Shown: positions 27,107-34,959 of the stretch, in pieces
Layout of the letters: each line of letters starts with the position of its first letter
How positions within the stretch are numbered: the first letter of the stretch is position 1
Assembly: GCF_040675875.1 (NCBI RefSeq)
Contig: NZ_JBEGII010000001.1
Location: 248,001-312,000 of the forward strand
From: Microbacterium sp. LWO12-1.2
Lineage (GTDB): Bacteria; Actinomycetota; Actinomycetes; Actinomycetales; Microbacteriaceae
DNA length: 64,000 nucleotides
Direction of reading: 5' to 3'
The notes under the pieces: model-generated
The model's database searches: none
Told to the model about the DNA's origin: nothing
What the model saw: only the letters and a program-made list of their open reading frames with translations
Program-made: the position numbers and the translations under genes

Positions 27107-29869
27107 ATGATCGTTCGTCGTGAACAGCGAGCGCGCGCGCTCGACGCGATACGCCCCGACGCGCTGTTCGATCCGCAGTGGTACCTCTCCGCGTATCCCG
27201 ATGTCGCGGCGGTCACGCAGAACGGCTGGGGGCATTTCGTCGCTCACGGAGAGCGCGAGGGGCGGGCGCCCGGCCCCTCATTCGATCCGGAGTTCTACCG
27301 ACGCACGCACCTCCCGTTGGAGGGCGAGCACCCGTTCACGCACTATGTGACACAGGGGCGTCTGCGCGGGCACGCGCCCCGGGCCGTGGCCGTCACTGCT
27401 GCACAATCGGCCTTCGCGATGCGGGCGGCGCTGCAGGGCCGCGTGAACCCCGTGCTCCTGGTCGGGAACGATGCACGATCAGCCGGCGGCCCCCTGCTGC
27501 TGCTCGAGGTCGCGCGCAGGCTCCGCGCCCGCGGGCGCTCGCCGGTGTTCCTGCTCAAACAGGGCGGCCCGTTGTTCGATCGGTTCGCCGCGCTCGGACC
27601 GACCATGATCGCCGACGAAGGGTGGGATCTCGCGGCTCTCGGCGCAGCGCTGCCTGTCGATCTGCCGATCCTCGCCAACACCGCCTGGGGAGCACTCCTG
27701 GTCGAGCGGCTCGGAGTCGCCGAGCGGTCGACGGTGCTCGTGCACGAGATGCCCGACTACCTGGTCGCCCAGGATCTGCTTGTGCCCGTGTCGCGGGCCC
27801 GGGTCGTGGTCGCCTCGATGCCCGTGATCGAGGCGGAACTGGCGCGGCTGCTCGCGCCGGCGCCACGGCTGGAGACGATCATCCCCGGTGTGCGCGCGCC
27901 CACTCCGTCGAAGCGTGGCGAGCGACGGGTACGTCGGCGACTCGCGGCAGAGTTCGGGCCGCCCTCTCGAGTGTTCCTGGGTGCCGGCTACGCCGATGAG
28001 CGCAAGGGTTTCGACCTCTTCCTCGACGCGGCGCAGAAGATCGCCGCGGGGGACCGGCACGCGACATTCGTCTGGTTGGGGGAGTTGAGCGGGTGGGCGC
28101 GCTCGCTGGCAGATGAGGCCCTCTCCGAGGGGTTGCGTCTCGCTCTTCCTGGTTTTCGCACCGATGCCGACGATTGGTATGCCGCGACCGACGTCTACCT
28201 GCTCACGTCGCGCCAGGACCCGGGCCCGACCACCGTCATGAATGCCGCCAGCGTCGGGGTGCCGTTCGTCGGACTTGACGCCGACATCGGACTTCGCGCG
28301 CTCGCCGACGTCATCGCGGCGACAGGCGAGTTCGTCGCCGACACCGACGCGCTGGCGGCACGCGCGCAGGACGTGGCGCGCGCGTCGTCGGTCGAATCGC
28401 GTGCCCGTCGTGCGTCTTTCGTCCGCTCCTACCAATCGCTCGACCGCTACGTCGATTCCCTGGAGGACGTCGTCGCTGACGGAGGTTCCGCGGACACGCG
28501 CATCGGCTTCGCCGGACGATTGCGCGTACACGTGCGACTCGCCTCGCTCCGTGTTCTGCACAGCAACGTGCTTCCACGCCTGGTGCATCGCGCAGGCTCT
28601 GCTGCCCTGCAAGCGATCCGGCTCGTCCGCCGACGTGTGCCGGTGGTCGCCGCGCATGCCGCCGCGCTGATCAAGCGCACGCTGGTCTCGGTGGCGGTCG
28701 TTCAGGCTCCCGGCCTGCGCGGAACGCTCGTGCAGCCTCCCGAGCTGGTGTGCGGCGATGCGAACACGATCGTGAGGCTGGTTCCTGGCGATCGCATCTG
28801 GGTGGAGAACTCCCGGCTCCTCGCGGTGATGCCGGAGCAGGCCGACCTGCACATCGTCCGCCGCGCGGGGGAGCCACCGTGGCCGCTGGTGCGGGAGCTC
28901 GAGTCATCGGCTCGCAGGATCGCACGTGTCACGCAGTACGACGCGGACGCTCCTCCGCGCTGGGCCCGCACCGGTGGCCGTCCCCCGCGTCCTCGGCGCG
29001 GCAGCGGAGTCGGAGGCGTGCCGCACCCCAGCGTGACACTCGCACCTCACGGGAGCATCCGTCTCTCCCGCAGCATCGGTGTGTTCGTGCATGCGTACTA
29101 CGTCGAGCTCGCTGTGCAGATCGCCGAGCGGCTCGCCGTCATCGACCACCCGTTCTCGCTGTATGTGTCGACGACGGACGAGAGCAGAGCAGAGCAGATC
29201 AGGAGCCTGCTACCTGCTGCGACCGTGCGGGTCTTCCCGAACCAGGGCCGAGACATCGCGCCGAAGGTGTTCGGCTTCGCGCCCGAGCATGCGGCCCATG
29301 ACGTCGTGCTGCACCTGCATACCAAGAGGTCACCGCACCGCAGCGACCTCAGTGGATGGCTGTCGCACATCCTCGACTGCCTGCTTCCGTCCCCGGAGGG
29401 CGTCGCGGCGATCCTCGCGCTGCTCACAGAGACCGATCGGGTCGGCATGGTCAGCCCGGCGCTGCACCCGTCCCTCGGAGAGACGGTGCAGTGGGGGCCC
29501 AACCGTGCCATCGCCGAAGTCGTCACCTGGGGAAAGGGGTGGCCGGCGCTGCCGGAGAGCGACCGCCTGGCCTTTGCGGCCGGTTCGATGTTCTGGGCGC
29601 GGTCGAGCGCACTCATCCCGGTACAACAGCTCGAGGTCCCGACATCGGCGTTCAGCGATTCGCCGGAGACCGACGGCACGCTGGCGCACGCGGTGGAGCG
29701 GCTGATCGGAGTCTCGTGCGGCGTCGCGGGCTACGACCAGGTCTTCGTCAACCCGGTCGCGGCGTCCGCGGGCGAGACCGCCGCGTCACGACCTCTGACG
29801 CCCGCCGAGGTCGAGCGCGTCCTGCGGCGGAGTCGCGGGTTCCGTCACGACGGGCGGCGGAACGTCTAG
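27107..29869 (+). CDS. Large multidomain glycosyltransferase with GT4 and RgpF-like domains
   Basis: 920 residues. The N-terminus has two copies of a short unit found in O-antigen/teichoic glycosyltransferases (LFDPQWYLSAYPDVA and SFDPEFYRRTHLPLEG, each ending in HF/HY-V-x-GxxxGRxP/GHAP-like sequence). A GT4 domain follows at about 105-470 (GAGYADERKGFDLFLDAAQ; LTSRQDPGPTTVMNAASVGV). The C-terminal ~280 residues are a rhamnan-synthesis RgpF-like domain (IGVFVHAYYVELAVQIAERL; NQGRDIAPKVFGFA; LHLHTKRSPHR). Such proteins are thought to transfer more than one residue. The ATG follows AGGGAGAAATCTGGGG; the frame is open further upstream but only as antisense to the acetyltransferase. Confidence 0.83.
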   Translation: MIVRREQRARALDAIRPDALFDPQWYLSAYPDVAAVTQNGWGHFVAHGEREGRAPGPSFDPEFYRRTHLPLEGEHPFTHYVTQGRLRGHAPRAVAVTAAQSAFAMRAALQGRVNPVLLVGNDARSAGGPLLLLEVARRLRARGRSPVFLLKQGGPLFDRFAALGPTMIADEGWDLAALGAALPVDLPILANTAWGALLVERLGVAERSTVLVHEMPDYLVAQDLLVPVSRARVVVASMPVIEAELARLLAPAPRLETIIPGVRAPTPSKRGERRVRRRLAAEFGPPSRVFLGAGYADERKGFDLFLDAAQKIAAGDRHATFVWLGELSGWARSLADEALSEGLRLALPGFRTDADDWYAATDVYLLTSRQDPGPTTVMNAASVGVPFVGLDADIGLRALADVIAATGEFVADTDALAARAQDVARASSVESRARRASFVRSYQSLDRYVDSLEDVVADGGSADTRIGFAGRLRVHVRLASLRVLHSNVLPRLVHRAGSAALQAIRLVRRRVPVVAAHAAALIKRTLVSVAVVQAPGLRGTLVQPPELVCGDANTIVRLVPGDRIWVENSRLLAVMPEQADLHIVRRAGEPPWPLVRELESSARRIARVTQYDADAPPRWARTGGRPPRPRRGSGVGGVPHPSVTLAPHGSIRLSRSIGVFVHAYYVELAVQIAERLAVIDHPFSLYVSTTDESRAEQIRSLLPAATVRVFPNQGRDIAPKVFGFAPEHAAHDVVLHLHTKRSPHRSDLSGWLSHILDCLLPSPEGVAAILALLTETDRVGMVSPALHPSLGETVQWGPNRAIAEVVTWGKGWPALPESDRLAFAAGSMFWARSSALIPVQQLEVPTSAFSDSPETDGTLAHAVERLIGVSCGVAGYDQVFVNPVAASAGETAASRPLTPAEVERVLRRSRGFRHDGRRNV

Positions 29870-30552
29870 GGACCGCCCCAGCGGCTGACCGGCCACAGGA
29901 TCGCCCCGGCCTTGCCGAACACATCGTCGCGGGTCATCCAACGGAAGCAGCCGTCGTCGGCGGCCGTATTCCCTCGGCACGGGAAGACGGAGTCCGCCGA
30001 GTTCGCCCGATTGTCGCCGAGTACCAGATACGAGTCCTCCGGCACGGTCACTGTCGGGAAGCACCGGGTCGACACCGGAGTCGTGTCGCAGTCCAGCTGA
30101 CCGGGGACGTAGGGTAGATTCTCGTCGACGTACGGCTCGTCGAGCGGTTCGCCGTCCACCACGACCGCTCCGTCGGCGTCGCAGCACTCGACCGTCTGCC
30201 CCGGACCCGCGATCACACGCTTGACGAGTACGTAAGGGCGGATGCCGGTGGTCTCGCCGGCCCAGTGCAGCGCCTCCGAGATCCAGTTGCTGCTCGGTGC
30301 CGGTCTCTCGCCCCAGTTCTCGTCAGGGCGGAACACGACGATGTCTCCCGGCTCCGGATCGGCGGCGACGTAGGCGAGGCGGTTCACGATCAACCGGTCT
30401 CCCGGCTGCAGCGTCGGTGCCATGGAGCCGGAAGAGGGCTGGCCGATGAAGGCGACGACGAGCAGAGTGAGCGCGAGGGCGAGCGCGACATGGAACCACA
30501 CGCTGCGGAACGGAGTACGGCGCCGTCGAGGTTCCTCGGTGGTGGTCATCAT
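29866..30552 (-). CDS. lepB: Signal peptidase I
   Basis: 228 residues. One membrane helix at about 17-37 is followed by the catalytic QPSSGSMAPTL (Ser43) and YVLVKRVIAGPGQTV (Lys111); the box E motif is GDNRANSADS. It has Cys pairs in its external part (ECCD, LDCD...RCFP, FPCRG...GCFRW), possibly disulfides. It would cut exported proteins, which may include those of the neighbouring gene group. The ATG at 30552 follows GGAGAA. Its stop and the stop of the large glycosyltransferase share the palindrome CTAG at 29866-29869. Confidence 0.92.
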   Translation of the reverse strand: MMTTTEEPRRRRTPFRSVWFHVALALALTLLVVAFIGQPSSGSMAPTLQPGDRLIVNRLAYVAADPEPGDIVVFRPDENWGERPAPSSNWISEALHWAGETTGIRPYVLVKRVIAGPGQTVECCDADGAVVVDGEPLDEPYVDENLPYVPGQLDCDTTPVSTRCFPTVTVPEDSYLVLGDNRANSADSVFPCRGNTAADDGCFRWMTRDDVFGKAGAILWPVSRWGGP

Positions 30553-30588
30553 GACGTTCTCCGGTCGCGCAGTCGGGGGCACACCCAA

Positions 30589-30594
30589 TAGTGT
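30589..30594 (+). promoter_or_regulatory. -10 box TAGTGT of a leaderless gene
   Basis: TAGTGT ends exactly 6 nt before the ATG at 30601 and no ribosome binding site is present, so transcription probably starts at the first codon. Confidence 0.6.
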
Positions 30595-30600
30595 CAAAGA

Positions 30601-31674
30601 ATGGGTCGAGAAGCCGATGTCGACGTGAAGCATGCCGACTCCGACGTGAAGCCGGCGCCGACTGCGGGCAGACTCGTCGTCCCGGACGTGCTCCGCGGGA
30701 TCGCGATCGTGGCGATGCTCATCGCACACGCGGCGCCGTTCGTGCCCTCGCGTCCGGGTGCGGTGTCGTTCGTCACCTCGATGTTCAGCGAGATGGCATC
30801 GCCGCTGTTCGCACTGGTCATGGGCCTGTCGGCACAGCTCGTCTGGAACCGTCGCCCCCGTATCGGAGTGACACTGCTGCAACAGACCCTGCGAGGACTG
30901 TTCCTGATCGCTCTCGGCGTGTGGATGGCGACCTGGGGTTCCTGGGTGGCGATCATCCTCGCGTACCTCGGGGTGCTGATCATCATCGGTGCTCCGATCC
31001 TGCTCGCGCGGACCCCGGTGGTGATCGCGATCGCCGCGGTGGTGCTCCTCATCAGCCAGCCGCTGCTCGCGGTGGCCCGCACCTGGGTCTGGATCTACAC
31101 GGCCCCCGAGCCGGTCCGCGAAGTGATGACCTGGATCTTTTTGGGGCCGCAATATCGGGTGGTGAACCTGCTGCCGTTCTTCCTGCTCGGCGCCCTGCTG
31201 GTGCGGCACGGCTTCCGTAGGGACGCACTGCTGTGGACGCTGGCGGGGATCGCGCCCGTCGCATACCTGACGTGGGGTATCACCGCCTTCACCGACCTGG
31301 TACCAACGCAATCCGGCAACTACACCGACACCGCGCGCGACATCGGCCTGGTGCTCGCGACATACGTGCTCGTCGTCGTCGCCGCGACGACGAAGCCGGG
31401 CGGCGCTCGCCGGGTCTGGGATGCCGTATTCATGCCGCTCCGCGCCTGCGGCCAGGTGGCGCTCTCGCTCTATCTGCTGCATGTCGGACTGATCGCGCTC
31501 TGGAACAACGCGTACGGACGCCCGGCGGAGAACCTCTACGTGGGATGGCTGGTGATCGTCCCCGGGGTGATGCTCGTGGGATGGCTCTGGTGGCGCTTCG
31601 TCGGCACAGGACCGGTCGAGTGGGTCATGGGCTGGATCACCGGGCGTCCGAAGCCGGTGCGTCGCCCCGCGTAG
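30601..31674 (+). CDS. Polytopic acyltransferase-like membrane protein (HGSNAT/DUF1624-DUF418 type)
   Basis: 357 residues with about nine membrane helices. VVPDVLRGIAIVAMLIAHAA at the start is the hallmark of heparan-alpha-glucosaminide N-acetyltransferase-like (DUF1624) proteins, where the following His is used in transmembrane acetyl transfer; the end, ALSLYLLHVGLIALW...GPVEWVMGWITGR, resembles DUF418. It might acetylate an extracellular glycan, but the substrate is unknown. It is transcribed divergently from lepB with 48 bp between the starts, and appears leaderless. Confidence 0.75.
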   Translation: MGREADVDVKHADSDVKPAPTAGRLVVPDVLRGIAIVAMLIAHAAPFVPSRPGAVSFVTSMFSEMASPLFALVMGLSAQLVWNRRPRIGVTLLQQTLRGLFLIALGVWMATWGSWVAIILAYLGVLIIIGAPILLARTPVVIAIAAVVLLISQPLLAVARTWVWIYTAPEPVREVMTWIFLGPQYRVVNLLPFFLLGALLVRHGFRRDALLWTLAGIAPVAYLTWGITAFTDLVPTQSGNYTDTARDIGLVLATYVLVVVAATTKPGGARRVWDAVFMPLRACGQVALSLYLLHVGLIALWNNAYGRPAENLYVGWLVIVPGVMLVGWLWWRFVGTGPVEWVMGWITGRPKPVRRPA

Positions 31675-31685
31675 AGGACGGCCCC

Positions 31686-32678
31686 TCAGGCCGTCGCCTC
31701 GTCTGCGACGGCGACGATGCTGCCGACCAGCTGAGCGATCTCCTCGGAGCCCAGCGCGAGAGGACCCGCCTGCGAACCGTCTGTGCCGATCAGCGCGGCG
31801 ACCGGCCGCGCGGGCCCGATCTCCAGTGCTCCGCCCAGCGAACCTCCGATGTCGAGCGCGAAGCGGGCCCCCGCTGGCAGTTCGTGGGTGGGAAGTGCAG
31901 TCGTGGAGCCGCTGGAGGCGCGCTGGAGGACGTAGATCTCGACGAGCGAGCCGAGGGCGCTCTGCGCGTGGATGAGGGTGTCGAGGGCCGTGGCGCACGC
32001 GTGACAGCCTGCCGACACGAACAGGAGCAACCGTGCGCGGGAGCCCGGTGCGAGAACGTCGACGACCTCAGAGGTCGCAGGGATGAGCACAGCACCATCG
32101 CCGCGCGCGATCGAGGAGGTGGCCGCCGGAGCGGTCGACGACGCGCGTGCGATCGACCAGACGCCGAGCGCGATCAGGATCGACGCCGCGAGCGCGCCGA
32201 AGGATCCGCTCGCCGCTGACTCCGAGCCCAGCAGCAGGGGCACACCCGTGGATCGGCCGGTGATGGCGAGGAAGAGCACGGCGGGAGTGAAGAGGAGGAA
32301 GGCCACGGACGTCAGAACGGCGTTGCGGACGATCAGGCGGGGGCCGATCGCTGCGGGAAGCCACTCGCCGAAGCATCCGCAATCCGCCGTGGCACCTATG
32401 CGGTGGGCGCGGATCACGGCGATCAGGAGACCGCTCGTGAGGAGGAGGGCCGCGCCGGACGCGGCGACGAAGAGCCACCCGGTCGTCACGACGAGCGCGA
32501 TCGCCACGATCGCCTCGAGAAGGATGAGCGCGGTGGCCGCGGCCTGTGTGCGGGCGATGGGGATCCGCAGCGCGTCGAAGGCGGCAGCCCCTCGGTCGGG
32601 AGCGCGGAGCTTGCCGATCGCGCTCGCGGCGAAGACCGCTGCGAGGAACACCGCCGCAGGGAGGAGGAACGCGCTCAT
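31686..32678 (-). CDS. MauE/DoxX-like membrane protein fused to a thioredoxin-like domain
   Basis: 330 residues. Residues 1-180 hold five to six membrane helices with the MauE signature ATADCGCFGEWLP at about 96-108. The C-terminal ~130 residues form a thioredoxin/TlpA-like part with LLFVSAGCHACATALDTLI, a CxxC active site. The MauE and MauD-like functions, electron transfer and disulfide chemistry outside the membrane, are separate proteins in methylamine utilisation but joined here. It is transcribed after the Tat-exported two-cysteine protein, though a hairpin stands between them, so a role in that protein's disulfide is an inference. Confidence 0.72.
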   Translation of the reverse strand: MSAFLLPAAVFLAAVFAASAIGKLRAPDRGAAAFDALRIPIARTQAAATALILLEAIVAIALVVTTGWLFVAASGAALLLTSGLLIAVIRAHRIGATADCGCFGEWLPAAIGPRLIVRNAVLTSVAFLLFTPAVLFLAITGRSTGVPLLLGSESAASGSFGALAASILIALGVWSIARASSTAPAATSSIARGDGAVLIPATSEVVDVLAPGSRARLLLFVSAGCHACATALDTLIHAQSALGSLVEIYVLQRASSGSTTALPTHELPAGARFALDIGGSLGGALEIGPARPVAALIGTDGSQAGPLALGSEEIAQLVGSIVAVADEATA

Positions 32679-32701
32679 GTGATCATCATCCTGGATTGCG
32701 A

Positions 32702-32733
32702 GAGCGGCCGGCCCCCGAGGGGCGCGGCCGCTC
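32702..32733 (-). terminator. Hairpin after the Tat-exported protein gene
   Basis: GAGCGGCC (32702-32709) pairs with GGCCGCTC (32726-32733), with GCCCC/GGGGC extending the stem inside. It lies 35 nt downstream of the stop of the minus-strand gene at 32768 and before the ATG of the MauE-like gene. There is no T-run. Confidence 0.55.
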
Positions 32734-32767
32734 CGTTGGCCCGAAGGCTCAGGTCGTGCGGGGTGGG

Positions 32768-33277
32768 TCAGGATGCGGAGCAGAGGATCAGCGTCGAGCT
32801 GACGGAGCCCGTGGTCTTCGCGCCGGTGGCGACGTAGCCGGCCGGCAGGCTGACGACCTCGTTGAGCGTGAACGCGACGGAGATCGACAGCGTGGTGCGG
32901 AAGTCGATCGTCGCTCCGGCCGGAAGCTCAGACGTCAGGGTGATCTGACGGCTGGTCGGCGACAGAACGGAGACGTTGGCGGTGCCGCCGGTGACGCTGA
33001 ACACACCGATGTTGGCGATGCCACTACCGGTGATAATGACGGTGGTGCCGACGGGCAGCGGCGCCGTGGCGCTCGCGGTGAGCGTGAAGCCCGGGCCGAT
33101 GAGGCCGAGGACGCCACAGGTACCCGCGGTGGTGAACGCGCCGAGCTCCACGTCGCCACCAGAAGCGGCAGCGAGCGGCGTCGCGACGGCGGCGGCGATG
33201 ACGGGGACGGACCAGGCTGCGCCCTTGACGATGGTGCGGCGCGAGAAGCCCTTGTCCTTCTGGATTTCTTCGGTCAT
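32768..33277 (-). CDS. Tat-exported small beta-rich protein, unknown function
   Basis: 169 residues. A twin-arginine signal is clear: FSRRTIVKGAAWSVPVIAAA, with cleavage expected near ATPLAAASGG (about residue 38-40). The mature part of about 130 residues is rich in Gly, Thr, Ser and Val, looks all-beta, and has just two cysteines (GTCGVLG and LILCSAS), which could form a disulfide. I know no function for the family. The ATG follows GAGGGAGAA. Its 5' region carries an operator, a -10 box and a conserved leader that are all duplicated 1.44 kb away before a decayed paralogue. Confidence 0.85.
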   Translation of the reverse strand: MTEEIQKDKGFSRRTIVKGAAWSVPVIAAAVATPLAAASGGDVELGAFTTAGTCGVLGLIGPGFTLTASATAPLPVGTTVIITGSGIANIGVFSVTGGTANVSVLSPTSRQITLTSELPAGATIDFRTTLSISVAFTLNEVVSLPAGYVATGAKTTGSVSSTLILCSAS

Positions 33278-33317
33278 TCGAGTGTTCTCCCTCTAGATGC
33301 AGATGCGGTTTCCCGCT

Positions 33318-33360
33318 GTGTCGTGAAGAGGCGACACGTTCGTCTGCATCCCCCAGGAGC
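33318..33360 (-). promoter_or_regulatory. Conserved 5' leader element, copy A (block plus hairpin)
   Basis: In the transcribed direction the leader has GCTCCTGGGGGATGCAGACG (33360-33341) then a hairpin GTGTCG-8 nt-CGACAC (33337-33318). The 20-nt block is identical in copy B at 34779-34798, where the hairpin arms are TGTCGT/ACGACA. The block ends exactly 64 nt from the start codon in both. It could be a structured regulatory leader. Confidence 0.65.
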
Positions 33361-33374
33361 CTCTCCGTGACCTC

Positions 33375-33380
33375 AAGTTA
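33375..33380 (-). promoter_or_regulatory. -10 box TAACTT of the Tat-exported protein gene
   Basis: TAACTT on the minus strand inside the shared block CTAACNTGAG. A start near 33368 would give a leader of about 90 nt. The same box (TAACGT) is at the same place in copy B. No good -35 hexamer is visible, as expected for an activator-dependent promoter. Confidence 0.5.
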
Positions 33381-33421
33381 GGTCGGGGAGAAGGGGCGAG
33401 AACATCGTTTTGAGGAACTCA

Positions 33422-33454
33422 GCGCAGTGTGCGCTCAACCTGCGCGCACTGTGC
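33422..33454 (-). promoter_or_regulatory. Candidate AraC-type operator, copy A (direct repeats)
   Basis: GCGCAGTGTGC (33422-33432) and GCGCACTGTGC (33444-33454) are direct repeats 22 bp apart, two helical turns, and an inner GTGCGC/GCGCAC palindrome is also present. Relative to the predicted start they lie at about -54 to -86, a usual site for an AraC-family activator. The AraC-type gene ends just beside it at 33472. Confidence 0.55.
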
Positions 33455-33471
33455 TTTTCGGCGACGATCCG

Positions 33472-34476
33472 TCAGGCGCGACGAGCGGCGCGAAGAGCGC
33501 GCGGAGTCGTCTCGTAGGCCTCATCGAGGGCTCGGCGCAGACTCATCGGAGAGTTGAATCCGGCACGCTGCGCGATCTGATCGATGCTGAGCACGTCGTA
33601 GCGGCTGTCGACGAGAAGGGAATGGGCGAGACGCGCCCGTTGCCGCCGGATCTCACCGGCGACGCTGTTCCCCGACTCTGAGAAGACCAGTTGCAGCTGG
33701 CGGAGAGAAGACTGCACCTCGTGTGCCACGCGGGACGGGTTGAGGCGAGGGTCGCCGCACTGCTGGGCGATCACGGCGATGGCGCGCTCCCGCAGCACGG
33801 TGCGCGGTGAGCCCTGTCCCGTGACGGCACCGATACGGTCGAGCAGCACGGCGCCACTCATCTCCATCACGAGCTGTTCGATCGCGTACTGCTCGATGGC
33901 GGATGCGCGGTTCTCGGTGTCGAGCAGGCTGCCGATGAACCTCTGCATCGACGAGTCGAGAAGTCGTCGATCGGCGTAGGTGCTCGCCTCGGCAGGCAGC
34001 GCGGGAACGAACGACGCGATCGCCGCCCGGGGGACGAGTGCGGCGATGAACCGCCACGTGCCCGACCAGCGCAGGCGACGGGTGATGCCCTGCGGGGCGA
34101 TGACCAGACCGCTCTCGGACTCGACCCAGGGCTCGTCGCCGAGCTTGGACCACAGGGCCTGCGCTTCGACGAACGCGAAGACCGCATGGTCGGGGTACGC
34201 CGAGGCGGTGTCGACATGGAGTTCCGCCGTGGAGCCGTTGAGTCCGAGGAGCAGGACTCCGCCCGATGTGCGTTCTCGCGAGCGGAGCCCGGGGCGGTCT
34301 CCGATCCGACGGATGCCGTGGCGGGACAGCTCCCGATCGTCGATCAGTCGAGCGTCTGAGTGATCCACGGGACCCCGTTCCTCAAGGTATCGGCGTACGG
34401 TAGCGGCGTCCGGTGCCGGCGGCGGATACCTGGTCTCCGATCCCCAGTGCCCATGACCTCGCGTGAGCGCTCCCAT
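33472..34476 (-). CDS. AraC-family transcriptional regulator
   Basis: 334 residues. The N-terminal ~210 residues resemble the AraC_binding_2 type sensor domain. The C-terminal ~105 residues are a double helix-turn-helix: NPSRVAHEVQSSLRQLQLVFSE and LSIDQIAQRAGFNSPMSLRRALDEAYETTPRALRAARR. It lies between two copies of the same direct-repeat operator and promoter module and is the natural candidate to bind them. The ligand is unknown; the sensor domain has no signature I can read. The start at 34476 follows a weak purine stretch and is the least certain end. Confidence 0.85.
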   Translation of the reverse strand: MGALTRGHGHWGSETRYPPPAPDAATVRRYLEERGPVDHSDARLIDDRELSRHGIRRIGDRPGLRSRERTSGGVLLLGLNGSTAELHVDTASAYPDHAVFAFVEAQALWSKLGDEPWVESESGLVIAPQGITRRLRWSGTWRFIAALVPRAAIASFVPALPAEASTYADRRLLDSSMQRFIGSLLDTENRASAIEQYAIEQLVMEMSGAVLLDRIGAVTGQGSPRTVLRERAIAVIAQQCGDPRLNPSRVAHEVQSSLRQLQLVFSESGNSVAGEIRRQRARLAHSLLVDSRYDVLSIDQIAQRAGFNSPMSLRRALDEAYETTPRALRAARRA

Positions 34477-34599
34477 GGCAATTCTGCTGGATTGAATGTC
34501 GGTTCAGTTCTGATTCTGAGGTGCGAGGCAGGGGCTGTCAACGCCCGGGCCTCCGTGCGTCGCATGAGTGCGTAGTCAACGAAACCCGCCGCCGGAGCC

Positions 34600-34715
34600 G
34601 CTGCGGTACGCGCGGCGGAGGTGTGTCGAGCATTGAGCCTGATCGGGAAGGAAAAGCGCGTATCGGCACTGGTACGGCGCGAGCTGCTCTTCGGCGTCGA
34701 GGCCTTTTCATTCAT
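34600..34715 (-). pseudogene. Relic of a second Tat-exported protein gene
   Basis: From the ATG at 34715 the first 15 codons read MNEKASTPKSSSRRT and align without gaps to MTEEIQKDKGFSRRT of the gene at 33277, including the twin arginines. Beyond this the hydrophobic core is lost: SADTRFSFPIRLNARH replaces IVKGAAWSVPVIAAA, with only FSFPI/WSVPV as an echo. The frame then drifts into unrelated sequence towards the AraC gene. The promoter, leader block and spacing upstream match those of the intact gene, so this is a paralogue that lost its body. The 3' limit given is approximate. Confidence 0.6.
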
Positions 34716-34754
34716 GCCGCGCTTCTCCGGGTCGGTATGCTCGCAGGTTCGAGA

Positions 34755-34798
34755 TGTCGTGGTGAAACGACACGATTCCGTCTGCATCCCCCAGGAGC
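34755..34798 (-). promoter_or_regulatory. Conserved 5' leader element, copy B
   Basis: The block GCTCCTGGGGGATGCAGACG (34798-34779) is identical to copy A and is followed by the perfect hairpin TGTCGT-6 nt-ACGACA (34772-34755). It stands 64 nt from the ATG of the relic, as in copy A. Confidence 0.65.
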
Positions 34799-34812
34799 TT
34801 CACCTGCCGCTC

Positions 34813-34818
34813 ACGTTA
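34813..34818 (-). promoter_or_regulatory. -10 box TAACGT of copy B
   Basis: Lies in the block CTAACGTGAG that matches copy A and again predicts a leader of about 90 nt. It would fire into the relic and the AraC gene, so it may now serve the regulator itself. Confidence 0.45.
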
Positions 34819-34859
34819 GAGGCGACGTCGGGGCAATGTGTATCGAACCACGATTTCGC

Positions 34860-34892
34860 GCGCTGTGTGCGTCAAATCTGCGCGGATTGTGC
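34860..34892 (-). promoter_or_regulatory. Candidate AraC-type operator, copy B
   Basis: GCGCTGTGTGC (34860-34870) and GCGCggaTTGTGC (34880-34892) repeat the half-sites of copy A, at the same -54 to -86 distance from the predicted start. The outer edge is 68 bp from the start codon of the divergent kinase-PqqD gene, so one operator could control both directions. No further feature is visible in the 34477-34959 gap beyond these and the relic. Confidence 0.5.
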
Positions 34893-34946
34893 GGAGCGCC
34901 ATGCGTGCGACGCGGACGGGTGACGGGGAGTTCGGCGGTTGCTGGC

Positions 34947-34952
34947 TAGGCT
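34947..34952 (+). promoter_or_regulatory. -10 box TAGGCT of a leaderless gene
   Basis: TAGGCT ends 7 nt before the ATG at 34960, with no ribosome binding site. Confidence 0.5.
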
Positions 34953-34959
34953 GAGAGCC

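Noticed and set aside
29866..31998. A 710-codon minus-strand frame that includes signal peptidase I
   Set aside because: Only the last 228 codons are protein-like; the rest is antisense to the acyltransferase gene and rich in Arg, His and Asp.
34344..34715. The 124-codon frame from the Tat relic as a functional exported protein
   Set aside because: The hydrophobic core of the signal is missing and the frame runs into the AraC gene in another phase.
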